Of a stretch of 64,000 nucleotides of DNA, positions 52,670 through 61,460 are shown one piece after another (positions within the stretch are counted from its first letter, which is position 1; each line of letters opens with the position of its first letter). Below the pieces are notes generated by a model. It searched no databases and was not told the DNA's origin. It saw only the letters and a program-made list of their open reading frames with translations. Where the stretch lies: the NCBI RefSeq assembly GCF_009900745.1, contig NZ_WXVU01000001.1, positions 786,518-850,517 of the forward strand, given 5' to 3'. Both the position numbers and the translations under genes were made by a program. The stretch comes from Chryseobacterium sp. c4a (GTDB taxonomy: Bacteria > Bacteroidota > Bacteroidia > Flavobacteriales > Weeksellaceae).

Positions 52670-54868
52670 TTAATACTTCTTAAGCTTATCTAAAATTTCT
52701 ACGAAATTATCTTCATCAGGAAATGGAGTATTTAGGTTGAAAACTTTACCGGCAGGATCTATAATAATAAATCTCGGAATAGATTGAATTTTATATTGGG
52801 TCATAAACTCAGCCGCATTATCCAGCCAGAACTGAGGAACTTTTGAAGGTTTCGTTTTTAAATAATTCTGCCATTTGGATTGGCTTTCATCCAGACTGAT
52901 TGAAATAAACTGAATATTATCAGAATAACGGTACTGGCGGCTTCTGGTATCAAATACCGGGCGGATCTGCTTACATGGCCCGCACCATGTTGCCCATAGA
53001 TCAATAATTACATATTTTCCTCTATATTCCGATAGAAGATGAGGTTTTCCCTGAGCATCAAGGAATTTTAAATCAGGAAATTGAGCTCCTTTCTGAGATA
53101 TATTGAGTTGTTCCAGCTTAGATATGGCTAATTTTTTATAATCATTATTGTTCAGCAACTTAAATTCTCTGCCAAAAAGTTGATTTCTGGAAGTACTGTC
53201 AGATTCCAGTTCTATACTTTTTACAAGATGTTTTGTTAATAAACGGTCTTTATCAATCGTGTTGGGTAAAGCATTTAATTTTATAAAAAGAATACTGTCA
53301 GGATTAGATAATCTTTCTTTATCTGTAAGCATTTGATCCAGTTTATACTGCAGGTAATCATCATTTTTACTTAACAGAGCGGTTGGTTTTGTAATTCTTG
53401 AATTCAATTCATTTAAGAAAGCTTTTGGAGCTGCGAATTTAGGATCACTCCAGGAAGTCATTTTTCTGTAATTACTGATCTCATTCAAATATTGAATAGC
53501 CAATAATTGTTTTCTGTAAGCAAGATATTCATCAGATAACGCATTATTTTCAGTATCGGTGTAATGGCTAAGTCTGTCTATATTTTTTTCCCAATCAGCC
53601 TGTGCCAGTTCATAGAATTTTTTAGGATCATCATTATATTTTTGTTGTTCAATAGAGTAGGAGAACTCGTATCCCAATCCGTCTTCCTTGTTTTTATATT
53701 CCTGTTCTGCAGAACGATTAGTCGTAAGGGAATAATCAATATTGGAAGCATTACAGCGGATGTCAAAATTAAAATGATCGCCGCTTCCCATCATAAAATC
53801 AATTCTTTTAGTACCAAATTCAAGGCTATATTGGTCAAACGGGAGCTGTTGTTGGGTTTCCCATACAAAGACTCCGTTTTTTATAGCTACACTTCCTATT
53901 TTTTTATGGAAATCTTTAGAGAAGATTTTAACAGAATCTATCTTCAGGTCAGTTTCAATTTTTCCCTGTACAAAGACTCCTGTACCTTCATTTGAATAAG
54001 GTTTAGGCTTCTGTAAAAGATAAAATGCTCCGGTTGTTACAATAATAAATGCAGATGAATAGACGATCTGTTTTTTATGGTTTAAAAAAGCAGTTTTAAA
54101 TCCTTTTCCTTTATACCAGAAATACCCGACGATAAGAAATACAAGAGCCCAAAACAGACTTAAATACTCACTGTAGGTAATAAAATGATTCAGGTTCTTA
54201 ATATTGGGAGCTTTACACAAAATATATAAGGTATTGTAGGGAGAGAAAGGGAGTGTAATTTTCTGAACCAAAGAAAAAATATTAAGAATAAGCCCAAGAA
54301 TTCCTAACAGAAAGGCCCATATAAACCCAGGAAAAGCAACAGACACACACAATTGAAGTGCTGCAATTCCCAATACAGCAATACATAGTCTTATGAATGT
54401 TTTTAAAATCCATACCGTATCGAAAGTGAGCAGTTTTACCTCATTAGGATTAATATAATAATCTAATAACGAAAAGAGAATCGTAAATCCTATGTAAGAA
54501 GCAATACACAGAAAAGTTAAGATCAATACAACCAGATATTTTGAGAAATAAAGCTGAAACTTACTGATAGGTTGTGTTTCCATCAGTTGCCAGCCATTGT
54601 TTTTATGGTCAGTTTGAGCAATTCTGTTGGCTGCAATTACAATATAAAGCAACAGAAGAAACATACAAAATGCTTTAAGGTTGCCGGTGATACCCTCCTC
54701 AAAAACTGAAAAAGGAAGATCTTCCGAAGTGATGAATCGTGGATTGGAAATTTGAAAGAAAAATCCTGTAACAGGAATTAAAAGTCCCATAATCAATGCC
54801 AGATATACCAGCCCCAGACCCTTTATTTTCAGCCATTCGGTATTGACTAATGTAATTAATTTTTTCAT
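52670..54868 (-). CDS. ABC-2 permease fused to a TlpA-type thioredoxin
   Basis: This 732-aa protein begins as an ABC-2 membrane subunit: about seven helices between residues 15 and 287, with the periplasmic/cytoplasmic NGWQLMETQPISKFQLYFSK loop typical of the bacteriocin-export/lantibiotic-immunity-like permeases. After a last helix (IVYSSAFIIVTTGAFYLL) comes a DUF4369-like strand region (about 300-380), a helical linker, and from about 595 a TlpA/AhpC-TSA thioredoxin domain with the active site WCGPC at about 628-632 (DLWATWCGPCKQIRPVF). The thioredoxin would face the periplasm. It pairs with the ATPase gene 5 bp upstream and lies between gldB and gldC. I have not seen this fusion described. 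Confidence 0.85.
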   Translation of the reverse strand: MKKLITLVNTEWLKIKGLGLVYLALIMGLLIPVTGFFFQISNPRFITSEDLPFSVFEEGITGNLKAFCMFLLLLYIVIAANRIAQTDHKNNGWQLMETQPISKFQLYFSKYLVVLILTFLCIASYIGFTILFSLLDYYINPNEVKLLTFDTVWILKTFIRLCIAVLGIAALQLCVSVAFPGFIWAFLLGILGLILNIFSLVQKITLPFSPYNTLYILCKAPNIKNLNHFITYSEYLSLFWALVFLIVGYFWYKGKGFKTAFLNHKKQIVYSSAFIIVTTGAFYLLQKPKPYSNEGTGVFVQGKIETDLKIDSVKIFSKDFHKKIGSVAIKNGVFVWETQQQLPFDQYSLEFGTKRIDFMMGSGDHFNFDIRCNASNIDYSLTTNRSAEQEYKNKEDGLGYEFSYSIEQQKYNDDPKKFYELAQADWEKNIDRLSHYTDTENNALSDEYLAYRKQLLAIQYLNEISNYRKMTSWSDPKFAAPKAFLNELNSRITKPTALLSKNDDYLQYKLDQMLTDKERLSNPDSILFIKLNALPNTIDKDRLLTKHLVKSIELESDSTSRNQLFGREFKLLNNNDYKKLAISKLEQLNISQKGAQFPDLKFLDAQGKPHLLSEYRGKYVIIDLWATWCGPCKQIRPVFDTRSRQYRYSDNIQFISISLDESQSKWQNYLKTKPSKVPQFWLDNAAEFMTQYKIQSIPRFIIIDPAGKVFNLNTPFPDEDNFVEILDKLKKY

Positions 54869-54873
54869 CGGTG

Positions 54874-55776
54874 TTAATTTTTAGTGATTTCCATAAACCA
54901 GTCTTCCAACCCTGCGCTGTTTTTGATTTCAAAAATTTCAGCATCTTTAAGAACCAGTATTTTAGCTAGCTTAGCAATATCTTCTTTAGACTGAACTGAT
55001 ACTTCTATTGTATGATTGTCAATTATTTGTGCAGTGTAGCTCTCCGGAATGTATTGCAGAAATGCAGATGCTTCATTTAAACCTATTCTTACCCGGTTAT
55101 GTCGATAATAAGTATTCAGTTCTTCAACACTTCCTGAAAATTTAATAGAACCATTGGAAATAATGGCAAGGTGTGTCACCATTTTCTCTACTTCCTGCAA
55201 TAGGTGGCTTGAGATAAATATAGTAATTCCTTGCTCTTTATTTAATTTAAGTAACAACTCACGTATTTCCAGCATTCCATTTGGATCAAGACCATTTACA
55301 GGTTCATCAAGAATTAAAAGTTCCGGAGATCCCAAAAGGGTCATCGCAATAGCCAATCTTTGTTTCATTCCCAATGAATACTTTTTCGTCTTTACATTTC
55401 TGTTTTCCCAAAGATCTACAAGATTCAAAACTCTTTCACATTCCGAATTGGGGAGATCTCTTAATTGCGAAAGAATAATAAGATTATCCCATCCCGACAA
55501 ATGATCATAAAAAGCAGGACTGTCTATTAGACTTCCGATTTTTTGAAATCCGTCAGGGTAAAGTGCTGTAAGATTTTTACTAAAGATTTCAATGGCGTTA
55601 TTTTCGTCGGGAAGATTTCCCAACATAACTTTCATGGTTGTAGATTTTCCGGCTCCGTTGGCTCCCAAAAATCCAAAAATACTTCCCTTAGGAACAGCAA
55701 GACTTACATTTTTGAGAATGAGTTTATTTTTAGTGAATCCATAGTTGAGATTCCGTATATTAATGAGGTTTTCCAT
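54874..55776 (-). CDS. ABC transporter ATP-binding protein
   Basis: This 300-aa protein has the Walker A GFLGANGAGKSTTMK, the signature YSLGMKQRLAIAMTLLGSP, and Walker B LLILDEPVNGLDPNG, followed by a C-terminal domain (about 215-300) as in CcmA/BcrA-type ATPases. It is 5 bp from the permease-thioredoxin gene, so the two form an exporter. All catalytic motifs are intact. GldA, the known gliding ATPase, is a related type, so the possibility that it serves gliding should be kept open. Confidence 0.93.
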   Translation of the reverse strand: MENLINIRNLNYGFTKNKLILKNVSLAVPKGSIFGFLGANGAGKSTTMKVMLGNLPDENNAIEIFSKNLTALYPDGFQKIGSLIDSPAFYDHLSGWDNLIILSQLRDLPNSECERVLNLVDLWENRNVKTKKYSLGMKQRLAIAMTLLGSPELLILDEPVNGLDPNGMLEIRELLLKLNKEQGITIFISSHLLQEVEKMVTHLAIISNGSIKFSGSVEELNTYYRHNRVRIGLNEASAFLQYIPESYTAQIIDNHTIEVSVQSKEDIAKLAKILVLKDAEIFEIKNSAGLEDWFMEITKN

Positions 55777-55854
55777 AGATATTTGTGTGACGGTTATAAA
55801 TAAAAAAAGACTTTCTGTAGTTACAAAAAGTCTTATATAGGTATGAAGTTCAGG

Positions 55855-56841
55855 TTATTTTGTTACACGAGGCTTGTAACCTGATTCGTTAAAAATTTTG
55901 GTAGCATCCATCTTTAGAAAATCTTTCAGTTGTGTGTCTGGCTTTTCCTTAAAATATGCTTTACAGATCTGCCATCCTGTGAAAATGCCGATCTGCGGGG
56001 AAGATTCGTTGTCGATTTCAGTGTAGAATTTTGAGAAAGGCCCCGGAGCAATAAAACGTTCACCCAGTCTTGGATCATCACCAAATAATAAATTGCTTTC
56101 CACAAAATAATTCCAGATGTTGGCTTCATTGTAAGTGGCCCATTCGTATTGTTTTTGGGTGTAATTCATTTTCAGATAATCAGGGAAATCAGGAAGAAAA
56201 GCGTCCTGTAAGATCATTACTTTTCCATTAAGAATGACCTGATCTATAAATTTCTGATGATCCGGAGATTCTGTGACAATATTTTCGGCAAAAAGCTGAG
56301 ATACTTTAGGAACAATGTTCTGTGGGTTCATCGATTTCTGGAAATATTGTTCAAGTCCTTTATAATGAGCATTACCATCTCCCATAAAACCTGTAATATC
56401 TATAAATAAAAGATTTTTTGCTTCATCATAAAAGATAGGATCCTGAGCCATTTGCAAAGCTGATGAAAATAGATATACCTTTGGGCTTTTAAACTGTGGA
56501 AAGTAATGTTTAATATGAGAAAATAATCCCTGAAGTTCTGTCTGTAATTTAGCCTGATCTATTTTACCAATAGCTTCTTTATAGATTTTTATTTCTTCTG
56601 CATCCACTCTTCTTTTGGTAAAGTCAGCATCAGAAACGGTTCCCTGAAACCATGGGAATTGTGCTTTAAATTGCTCTAACGGAATATTGGGATTATAAAG
56701 CTCTTTAGAAATATCCGTCATTTCAATTTTTTCGGCGGTATCTTTTAGCTCTACTTTCCATTGGTTTTCCGGTTCTTTTTTGCAGGAATTCAGTCCTGCA
56801 ATTAAAATAGAAGAAAGGGCAATATATCTGAAAATCTTCAT
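55855..56841 (-). CDS. gldB: Gliding motility lipoprotein GldB
   Basis: This 328-aa lipoprotein (Cys20 in LIAGLNSCKKE) has the GldB pattern, including FPWFQGTVSDADFTKRR, the strand VYLFSSALQMAQDPIFYDEA, IDITGFMGDGNAHYKGLEQY and ENIWNYFVE at the C-terminal half. GldB is essential for gliding and T9SS secretion in Flavobacterium, and it faces the periplasm. The ABC genes follow, with 78 bp between them. The 56894 gene is divergent. Confidence 0.93.
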   Translation of the reverse strand: MKIFRYIALSSILIAGLNSCKKEPENQWKVELKDTAEKIEMTDISKELYNPNIPLEQFKAQFPWFQGTVSDADFTKRRVDAEEIKIYKEAIGKIDQAKLQTELQGLFSHIKHYFPQFKSPKVYLFSSALQMAQDPIFYDEAKNLLFIDITGFMGDGNAHYKGLEQYFQKSMNPQNIVPKVSQLFAENIVTESPDHQKFIDQVILNGKVMILQDAFLPDFPDYLKMNYTQKQYEWATYNEANIWNYFVESNLLFGDDPRLGERFIAPGPFSKFYTEIDNESSPQIGIFTGWQICKAYFKEKPDTQLKDFLKMDATKIFNESGYKPRVTK

Positions 56842-56893
56842 TATTTTTACATAGATTTAAGGTTTACAAAAGTAAGGATTAAATGCAAAATTC

Positions 56894-57538
56894 ATGATGA
56901 AAATTAAAATATTTACAACCCTCTTCTATATTTTCGGATTTATTTTTTTTCAAGCTCAAAAGCTTGAGTTTAAAGATAAAAATCTGGAAAAAGCAATCCT
57001 TGAAAATTTTGATTTAAACAAAGATGGAATGATTACTCATTCCGAGGCAGAAGCAATTAATAACCTGTTTCTGGTTCAAAAAGGAATTACTTCCACAGAT
57101 GATCTGCATTTCTTTAAAAATGTAAAAATGATAATGTTGGATGATAATACAATTTCGGTGATTGTTCTGAAAGATATGGACAAGTTGAACCTGTTTTCGT
57201 GCACAGGTTGTAAAGCCACATCATTTAAAGCAGAAAACTTGAAAAATTTGACTTCTTTATACGTAGATAATAACCTTTTAGAAGGGATTTCATTAAAAGA
57301 TACTCCAAAAATTGATCAATTAACATTATCTTTAAATCAACTAAAAACAGTAGAACTTTCTCAGCTGAAAAATTTAAAAAAGTTAAATGTAGAGCACAAC
57401 AGAATCCAACACATTGATATTTCAGGAAACCCTTTCCTACAAACTTTAAATGTAGGCGGAAACAACATGAAAGAATCAGACATAAAGAAAGGAATAAAGA
57501 CAGAGGTAGCCATTTTTGGAACTGATGAACAAAACTAA
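56894..57538 (+). CDS. Secreted EF-hand/leucine-rich-repeat protein
   Basis: This 214-aa protein has a signal peptide (FYIFGFIFFQAQ), then DLNKDGMITHSEAEAINN at about 41-57, a calcium-binding EF-hand-like loop (D-x-N-x-D-G-x-I-T), then internalin-type leucine-rich repeats (about 75-195: NVKMIMLDDNTISVI, KNLTSLYVDNNLLEG, LKNLKKLNVEHNRIQ, LQTLNVGGNNM). It is probably a surface or periplasmic binding protein. It is divergent from gldB across 52 bp and is followed after 4 bp by an acetyltransferase gene. Confidence 0.8.
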   Translation: MMKIKIFTTLFYIFGFIFFQAQKLEFKDKNLEKAILENFDLNKDGMITHSEAEAINNLFLVQKGITSTDDLHFFKNVKMIMLDDNTISVIVLKDMDKLNLFSCTGCKATSFKAENLKNLTSLYVDNNLLEGISLKDTPKIDQLTLSLNQLKTVELSQLKNLKKLNVEHNRIQHIDISGNPFLQTLNVGGNNMKESDIKKGIKTEVAIFGTDEQN

Positions 57539-57542
57539 TAGT

Positions 57543-58064
57543 ATGAAAATAGAAACTCAAAGACTTATTTTAAGAGAACTTGAAGACACGGATTTTGAAC
57601 GAATGTTTCTTCTGGATTCTGACCCTGAGGTAATGAAATACCTTGGAACTCCCGTAACAAGTGTAGATGAATCAAAAGAGATCATCAAAATGATCAGAAA
57701 ACAATATAAAGAAAATGGAGTAGGAAGATGGGCGGTCATTGAAAAAGAAAGCGGATTACTGATAGGATGGTGCGGTTTAAAACTATTGAAAGAACCTATC
57801 AACGGACATGTAGAAACTTTGGATCTTGGGTATCGCTTTATTCCTGAGTTTTGGGGTAAAGGATACGCTTGGGAAGCAGCAAAAGCAACACTGGATTATG
57901 GTTTTAATGAATTGAAAGCAGATACAATATATGCTTATGCCGATGCCGGAAATTCGGGTTCTAATTATATCTTAACAAAAATGGGCTTTGAAAATACAGG
58001 AGAATTTGATGACTCAGGAGTCAAATGCTTTTGGTATGAACTGAAGCGTGAAAAAAACATTTAA
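57543..58064 (+). CDS. GNAT-family (RimJ/RimL-type) N-acetyltransferase
   Basis: The ATG at 57543 (MKIETQRLILRELEDTDFER) is chosen over an in-frame start at 57516, because the added nine residues overlap the LRR gene. The 173-aa protein has the acetyl-CoA motif IPEFWGKGYAWEAAKATLDYG and YILTKMGFENTGEF. It transfers acetyl groups to amines, with unknown acceptor. A second acetyltransferase follows after 6 bp. Confidence 0.88.
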   Translation: MKIETQRLILRELEDTDFERMFLLDSDPEVMKYLGTPVTSVDESKEIIKMIRKQYKENGVGRWAVIEKESGLLIGWCGLKLLKEPINGHVETLDLGYRFIPEFWGKGYAWEAAKATLDYGFNELKADTIYAYADAGNSGSNYILTKMGFENTGEFDDSGVKCFWYELKREKNI

Positions 58065-58070
58065 AATCTT

Positions 58071-58601
58071 ATGACAATACGACAAGAAGAGGAGAAGGAT
58101 TATCAAAAAGTGTTTCAGCTTATAGAAGAAGCATTTCGAGAAATGGAACATAGTGACCATCAGGAACATTTCCTCGTTGAAAAATTAAGGAAATCTGAAG
58201 CTTTTATTCCAGAACTCTCATTGATAGCAGAAGATGAAAATGGGAATATGGCTGGTCATATTTTGTTTACAAAACTTAAAATTGAAAATGGTTCAGAGAC
58301 TTTTGAATCGCTAGCGTTGGCACCTGTTTCTGTTAAACCTGAATTTCAGAACAAAGGAATTGGTGGACAATTGATTCTTTATGGTCATCAAATTGCGAAA
58401 GAGCTGGGATATGACTCTGTCATTTTAATTGGACATGAAAATTATTATCCAAGGTTTGGTTACGAAAAAACAAGTAATTTTGGGATTTCATTTCCGTTTG
58501 AAATTCCGGAAGAAAACGGAATGGCCATTGAGCTGGTAAAAGACGGGTTAAAAAATAAAAAAGGGATAGTGAAATATCCTAAAGAATTTGGAATAGATTA
58601 A
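58071..58601 (+). CDS. GNAT-family N-acetyltransferase (YhbS-like)
   Basis: This 176-aa cytoplasmic protein starts MTIRQEEEKDYQKVFQLIEE and has the acetyl-CoA loop VKPEFQNKGIGGQLILYG, followed by IGHENYYPRFGYE, which is typical of the YhbS/Eis-like branch. It lies between the previous acetyltransferase (6 bp) and nadE (12 bp) and is likely in the same transcript. Acceptor unknown. Confidence 0.87.
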   Translation: MTIRQEEEKDYQKVFQLIEEAFREMEHSDHQEHFLVEKLRKSEAFIPELSLIAEDENGNMAGHILFTKLKIENGSETFESLALAPVSVKPEFQNKGIGGQLILYGHQIAKELGYDSVILIGHENYYPRFGYEKTSNFGISFPFEIPEENGMAIELVKDGLKNKKGIVKYPKEFGID

Positions 58602-58613
58602 AAAAAATAAACG

Positions 58614-59408
58614 ATGCAGACACAAAAAGTGATAGATCATATCGTTGGCTGGTTAAAAGATTATGCAACGAAAGCTAGAGTAAATGGATATGTAATAGGA
58701 GTTTCAGGAGGTGTTGATTCCGGAGTAGTTTCTACATTAGCAGCAATGACTGGATTAAAAACATTACTGATTGAAATGCCGATCCGCCAGAAAGCCGATC
58801 AGGTAGATCGTGCAAAGGATCACATGAATGACCTGAAATCCAGATTTTCAAACGTGGAAATCATGTCTGTAGACTTAACACCGGCTTTTGAAGAACTTTA
58901 TAAAACCTTTGATGTAAAAGATGATCTGTATCCGAATGAAAAATTAGCATTTGCCAATACAAGATCCCGTTTGAGAATGCTTACACTGTATTATTATGGT
59001 CAACTTAACGGACTTTTAGTGTGTGGAACCGGAAATAAGGTTGAAGACTTTGGAATCGGTTTTTATACCAAATATGGTGATGGCGGAGTAGATGTATCTC
59101 CAATCGGAGATCTTTATAAAACCGAAGTTTATGCCTTAGCAAAAGGATTGAATCTGATCAAAAGTATTCAGGAAGCTATTCCTACAGATGGACTTTGGGA
59201 TGTTGATCGTACGGATGAACAACAGATTGGAGCCACTTATCCGGAATTGGAGAAAATTCAGAAAGAATACGGAACCAAAACAGCAGAAGATTATGAAGGA
59301 AGAGATAAAGAAGTATTCCTGATCTTTGACAGAATGCATAAAGCTGCCAAACATAAGATGGATCCTATCCCGGTTTGCGATATTCCTGAAGATTGGAGAG
59401 AATCATAA
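58614..59408 (+). CDS. nadE: NAD synthetase
   Basis: This 264-aa cytoplasmic enzyme has the P-loop-type motif SGGVDSGVVSTLAAM near residue 32, the KLAFANTRSRLRML helix and the GTGNKVEDFGIGFYTKYGDGG loop. It amidates nicotinate adenine dinucleotide to NAD with ammonia, since no glutaminase domain is present. It is the last of a run of four plus-strand genes, all within 12 bp of one another. Confidence 0.96.
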   Translation: MQTQKVIDHIVGWLKDYATKARVNGYVIGVSGGVDSGVVSTLAAMTGLKTLLIEMPIRQKADQVDRAKDHMNDLKSRFSNVEIMSVDLTPAFEELYKTFDVKDDLYPNEKLAFANTRSRLRMLTLYYYGQLNGLLVCGTGNKVEDFGIGFYTKYGDGGVDVSPIGDLYKTEVYALAKGLNLIKSIQEAIPTDGLWDVDRTDEQQIGATYPELEKIQKEYGTKTAEDYEGRDKEVFLIFDRMHKAAKHKMDPIPVCDIPEDWRES

Positions 59409-59416
59409 ATAGGGTG

Positions 59417-59495
59417 TAATCATTTAGTAATGTAATATTGTATTCACTATTGTTACATTGCTATACTGATACATTGTTACATTAAAAAACATTGC
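59417..59495. repeat. ACATTGT-rich repeated stretch upstream of the barnase gene
   Basis: TAATATTGTATTCACTATTG, then TTACATTGCTATACTGATAC, then ATTGTTACATTAAAAAACATTG fill most of the 91-bp gap. It resembles the stretch at 52241-52303. It may hold the toxin-gene promoter or be a dispersed repeat. Confidence 0.4.
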
Positions 59496-59499
59496 TACT

Positions 59500-60015
59500 A
59501 TGAACAGTAAAATAAGAGCCGTATTTTTTATCTGTCTGGGACTTCTTTTCGGAATGTCTGTGATGTATCTCTATAATAATTTTATTAAAGGTAACGATCA
59601 TTCATCTTCTGCTAAAACAGAAAACGTAAGCTATGGCAGTTCTACTACAGAAGATCAATATAGTAATACAGGTTCATCATCTCAGGTTTCTATTGAAAAA
59701 CTGACAGAGGAAAAAACGGTGATCAGCTATGTAAAACAAAATCATAGGCTGCCAGATTATTACATTACAAAAAGTGAAGCCAGAAAACAAGGATGGAATC
59801 CTTCAAAAGGGAATCTTTGTGAAATCCTTCCGGGAAAAGCCATTGGTGGAGATAAATTTGGAAACAGAGAAGGAAGATTACCGGATGGAGACAGATATTT
59901 TGAAGCCGATGTCAATTACCGTTGTGGCGGAAGAAATGCAGACCGCATTATCTACACTAAAAATGGAGATGTTTACTTGACTAAAAACCATTACAAAAGT
60001 TTTGACAAGCAGTAA
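59500..60015 (+). CDS. Membrane-anchored barnase-family ribonuclease
   Basis: This 171-aa protein has an N-terminal membrane helix (about 5-27, IRAVFFICLGLLFGMSVMYL) with a positive start, a Ser/Thr-rich linker (30-65), and a barnase/RNase N1-type domain. Conserved segments are LPDYYITKSEARKQGW, SKGNLCEILPGKAIGGD, NREGRLP and the catalytic set Glu135, Arg149 and His164, with Lys103 at the Lys27 position. Cys107 and Cys142 could form a disulfide. The catalytic domain is predicted on the outside. A barstar-like gene lies 680 bp downstream in the same set. Confidence 0.9.
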   Translation: MNSKIRAVFFICLGLLFGMSVMYLYNNFIKGNDHSSSAKTENVSYGSSTTEDQYSNTGSSSQVSIEKLTEEKTVISYVKQNHRLPDYYITKSEARKQGWNPSKGNLCEILPGKAIGGDKFGNREGRLPDGDRYFEADVNYRCGGRNADRIIYTKNGDVYLTKNHYKSFDKQ

Positions 60016-60078
60016 TTGTCATCGCAACGAAGCATAACTGATATATAATTTGCATTTAAATCAGGATATATAGTAATT

Positions 60079-60699
60079 TTGAAAAATAATAGTTTTGTTT
60101 ATTTACTGTTTTTATTTCTGGTAATTTCATGCTCAGAAAAGCAAAAAATTGTAAAAGAACCAGAACAAAAAGCTGTGATGACCATACTGATTCAGCCATT
60201 CAGAGACATACAACCTGAAAAAGTGGAAACAGTAGCAGAAGGAATTAAAAAAATATATCCCAATGTTAAAGTTTTGGAACCTATAGACTTTCCGGAAAAT
60301 GCTTATTATAAAGAGAGAAGCCGCTATAGAGCCGATTCGATCATCAAGTTTTTAAACACCAGAACAAAAGAAGGTTTTGTTACGATTGGACTTACTTCAA
60401 AAGATATCAGTGTAACCAAAGGAAAAATAAAAGATTTTGGAGTTATGGGCTTAGGGTATAGACCGGGAAAAGCTTGCGTAGCTTCAAACTTTAGGTTAAA
60501 TAAAGAAAATTCGGATGAGCAGTTTTATAAAATTGCTATTCATGAGCTTGGTCATACCCAAGGGCTGCCACATTGCCCGGAAAAAATGTGTTTTATGAGG
60601 TCTGCAGAAGGTAAAAATCCTACAAATGAAGAAACGGATTTTTGTAAGAAATGCAAGACTTTTTTAATCAATAAAAATTGGAAATTTAGTTCAATATGA
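60079..60699 (+). CDS. Archaemetzincin-like zinc metalloprotease lipoprotein
   Basis: The only in-frame start that keeps the signal is TTG at 60079, and a stop at 60046 blocks longer ones. The 206-aa product has a lipoprotein signal (Cys18 in LVISCSEK) and the metzincin site HELGHTQGLPH (His155, Glu156, His159, His165), followed by the archaemetzincin hallmark: Cys166, Cys171, Met173 as Met-turn, and the distal Cys189-x-x-Cys192. The family is usually cytosolic, so lipidation is unusual. It lies between the barnase gene and the barstar gene and overlaps the latter by 4 bp. Role in the set is unknown. Confidence 0.85.
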   Translation: MKNNSFVYLLFLFLVISCSEKQKIVKEPEQKAVMTILIQPFRDIQPEKVETVAEGIKKIYPNVKVLEPIDFPENAYYKERSRYRADSIIKFLNTRTKEGFVTIGLTSKDISVTKGKIKDFGVMGLGYRPGKACVASNFRLNKENSDEQFYKIAIHELGHTQGLPHCPEKMCFMRSAEGKNPTNEETDFCKKCKTFLINKNWKFSSI

Positions 60700-61004
60700 A
60701 AACAGTATATATAGATTTTATAGACATAGGCGATTATGAGGATTTCTATGCTCAGTTGAAGGAGAAAATTCAACTTCCTGAACATTTTGGAGATAATCTT
60801 GATGCGCTTTTCGATACCATTACCGGAGAATTGGAAATGCCACTCCACATCGAATTTGTAAATATGACGGTGGATCAGCTTGAAATCTTTGAAGATCTTT
60901 TAACAACATTGGAAGATGCAGAGGAAGAAGTGGAAGATTTCACTTTCAGCTACTATCTGGAGCAATATGAAGATGATGAAGACGAAGAAGAAACGGAAGA
61001 TTAA
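60696..61004 (+). CDS. Barstar-family ribonuclease inhibitor
   Basis: This 102-aa cytoplasmic protein has the barstar core LPEHFGDNLDALFDTITGEL, with the aspartates and helix that plug the barnase site, and a strand MPLHIEFVNM. The C-terminus is extended by an acidic tail (EDDEDEEETED) not found in Bacillus barstar. Start overlaps the metalloprotease stop (ATGA), so translation is coupled. It is probably the immunity protein of the nuclease encoded upstream. Confidence 0.9.
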   Translation: MKTVYIDFIDIGDYEDFYAQLKEKIQLPEHFGDNLDALFDTITGELEMPLHIEFVNMTVDQLEIFEDLLTTLEDAEEEVEDFTFSYYLEQYEDDEDEEETED

Positions 61005-61186
61005 TCGGTAATATAAAAAAGTAAAAAGGTTGTTTTAGAAATAAGACAGCTTTTTTATTGGATTTTTCTTTTTAAAAAGATCCTCTGCATTAGTGTAATC
61101 AGCGAAAGCTTACAATTATCTAGAAAATATTTTTCTCGCAAATTGAGGAGATTTTGCAGATTTTCTTTGATGTATCTATTGAAAAA

Positions 61187-61440
61187 CTAAAGGACGCAAA
61201 GTTTTTAAATAATATGCTTTTTTTAAGGCGCTAGAAAATCAAAGATTTTCAACAAGCGTATGTTTTTAGGATAAACTACATAGTCATATAATTTTCAGGT
61301 GATATATCAGTCATGAATTATTTTATTAGTGGATTCATGGTTATATGAATACAAGCATAATTGTATTAAATTTTATCGTAGATAAAATCTTAGCGCCTTA
61401 AAAATATTGCATTTAGAGAATCATTTGCGCCTTTGCGTTT
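61187..61440. repeat. Large imperfect inverted-repeat element
   Basis: The 590-bp gap 61005-61595 has no gene. The left arm (61187-61235) CTAAAGGACGCAAAG ... AAGGCGCTAG and the right arm (61390-61440) TTAGCGCCTTAAAAATATTG ... TTTGCGCCTTTGCG are near reverse complements, about 155 bp apart. Just inside the left arm is GAAAATCAAAGATTTTC, the hairpin also seen at 12.1 kb. It has no transposase. A weak hairpin near 61025-61060 may end the barstar transcript. Confidence 0.55.
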
Positions 61441-61460
61441 TCCAACTTGAATATCCAAAT

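Noticed and set aside
55154..55504. A 116-codon frame opposite the ABC ATPase gene
   Set aside because: It is antisense to conserved Walker B and signature motifs and has no gene-like features of its own.
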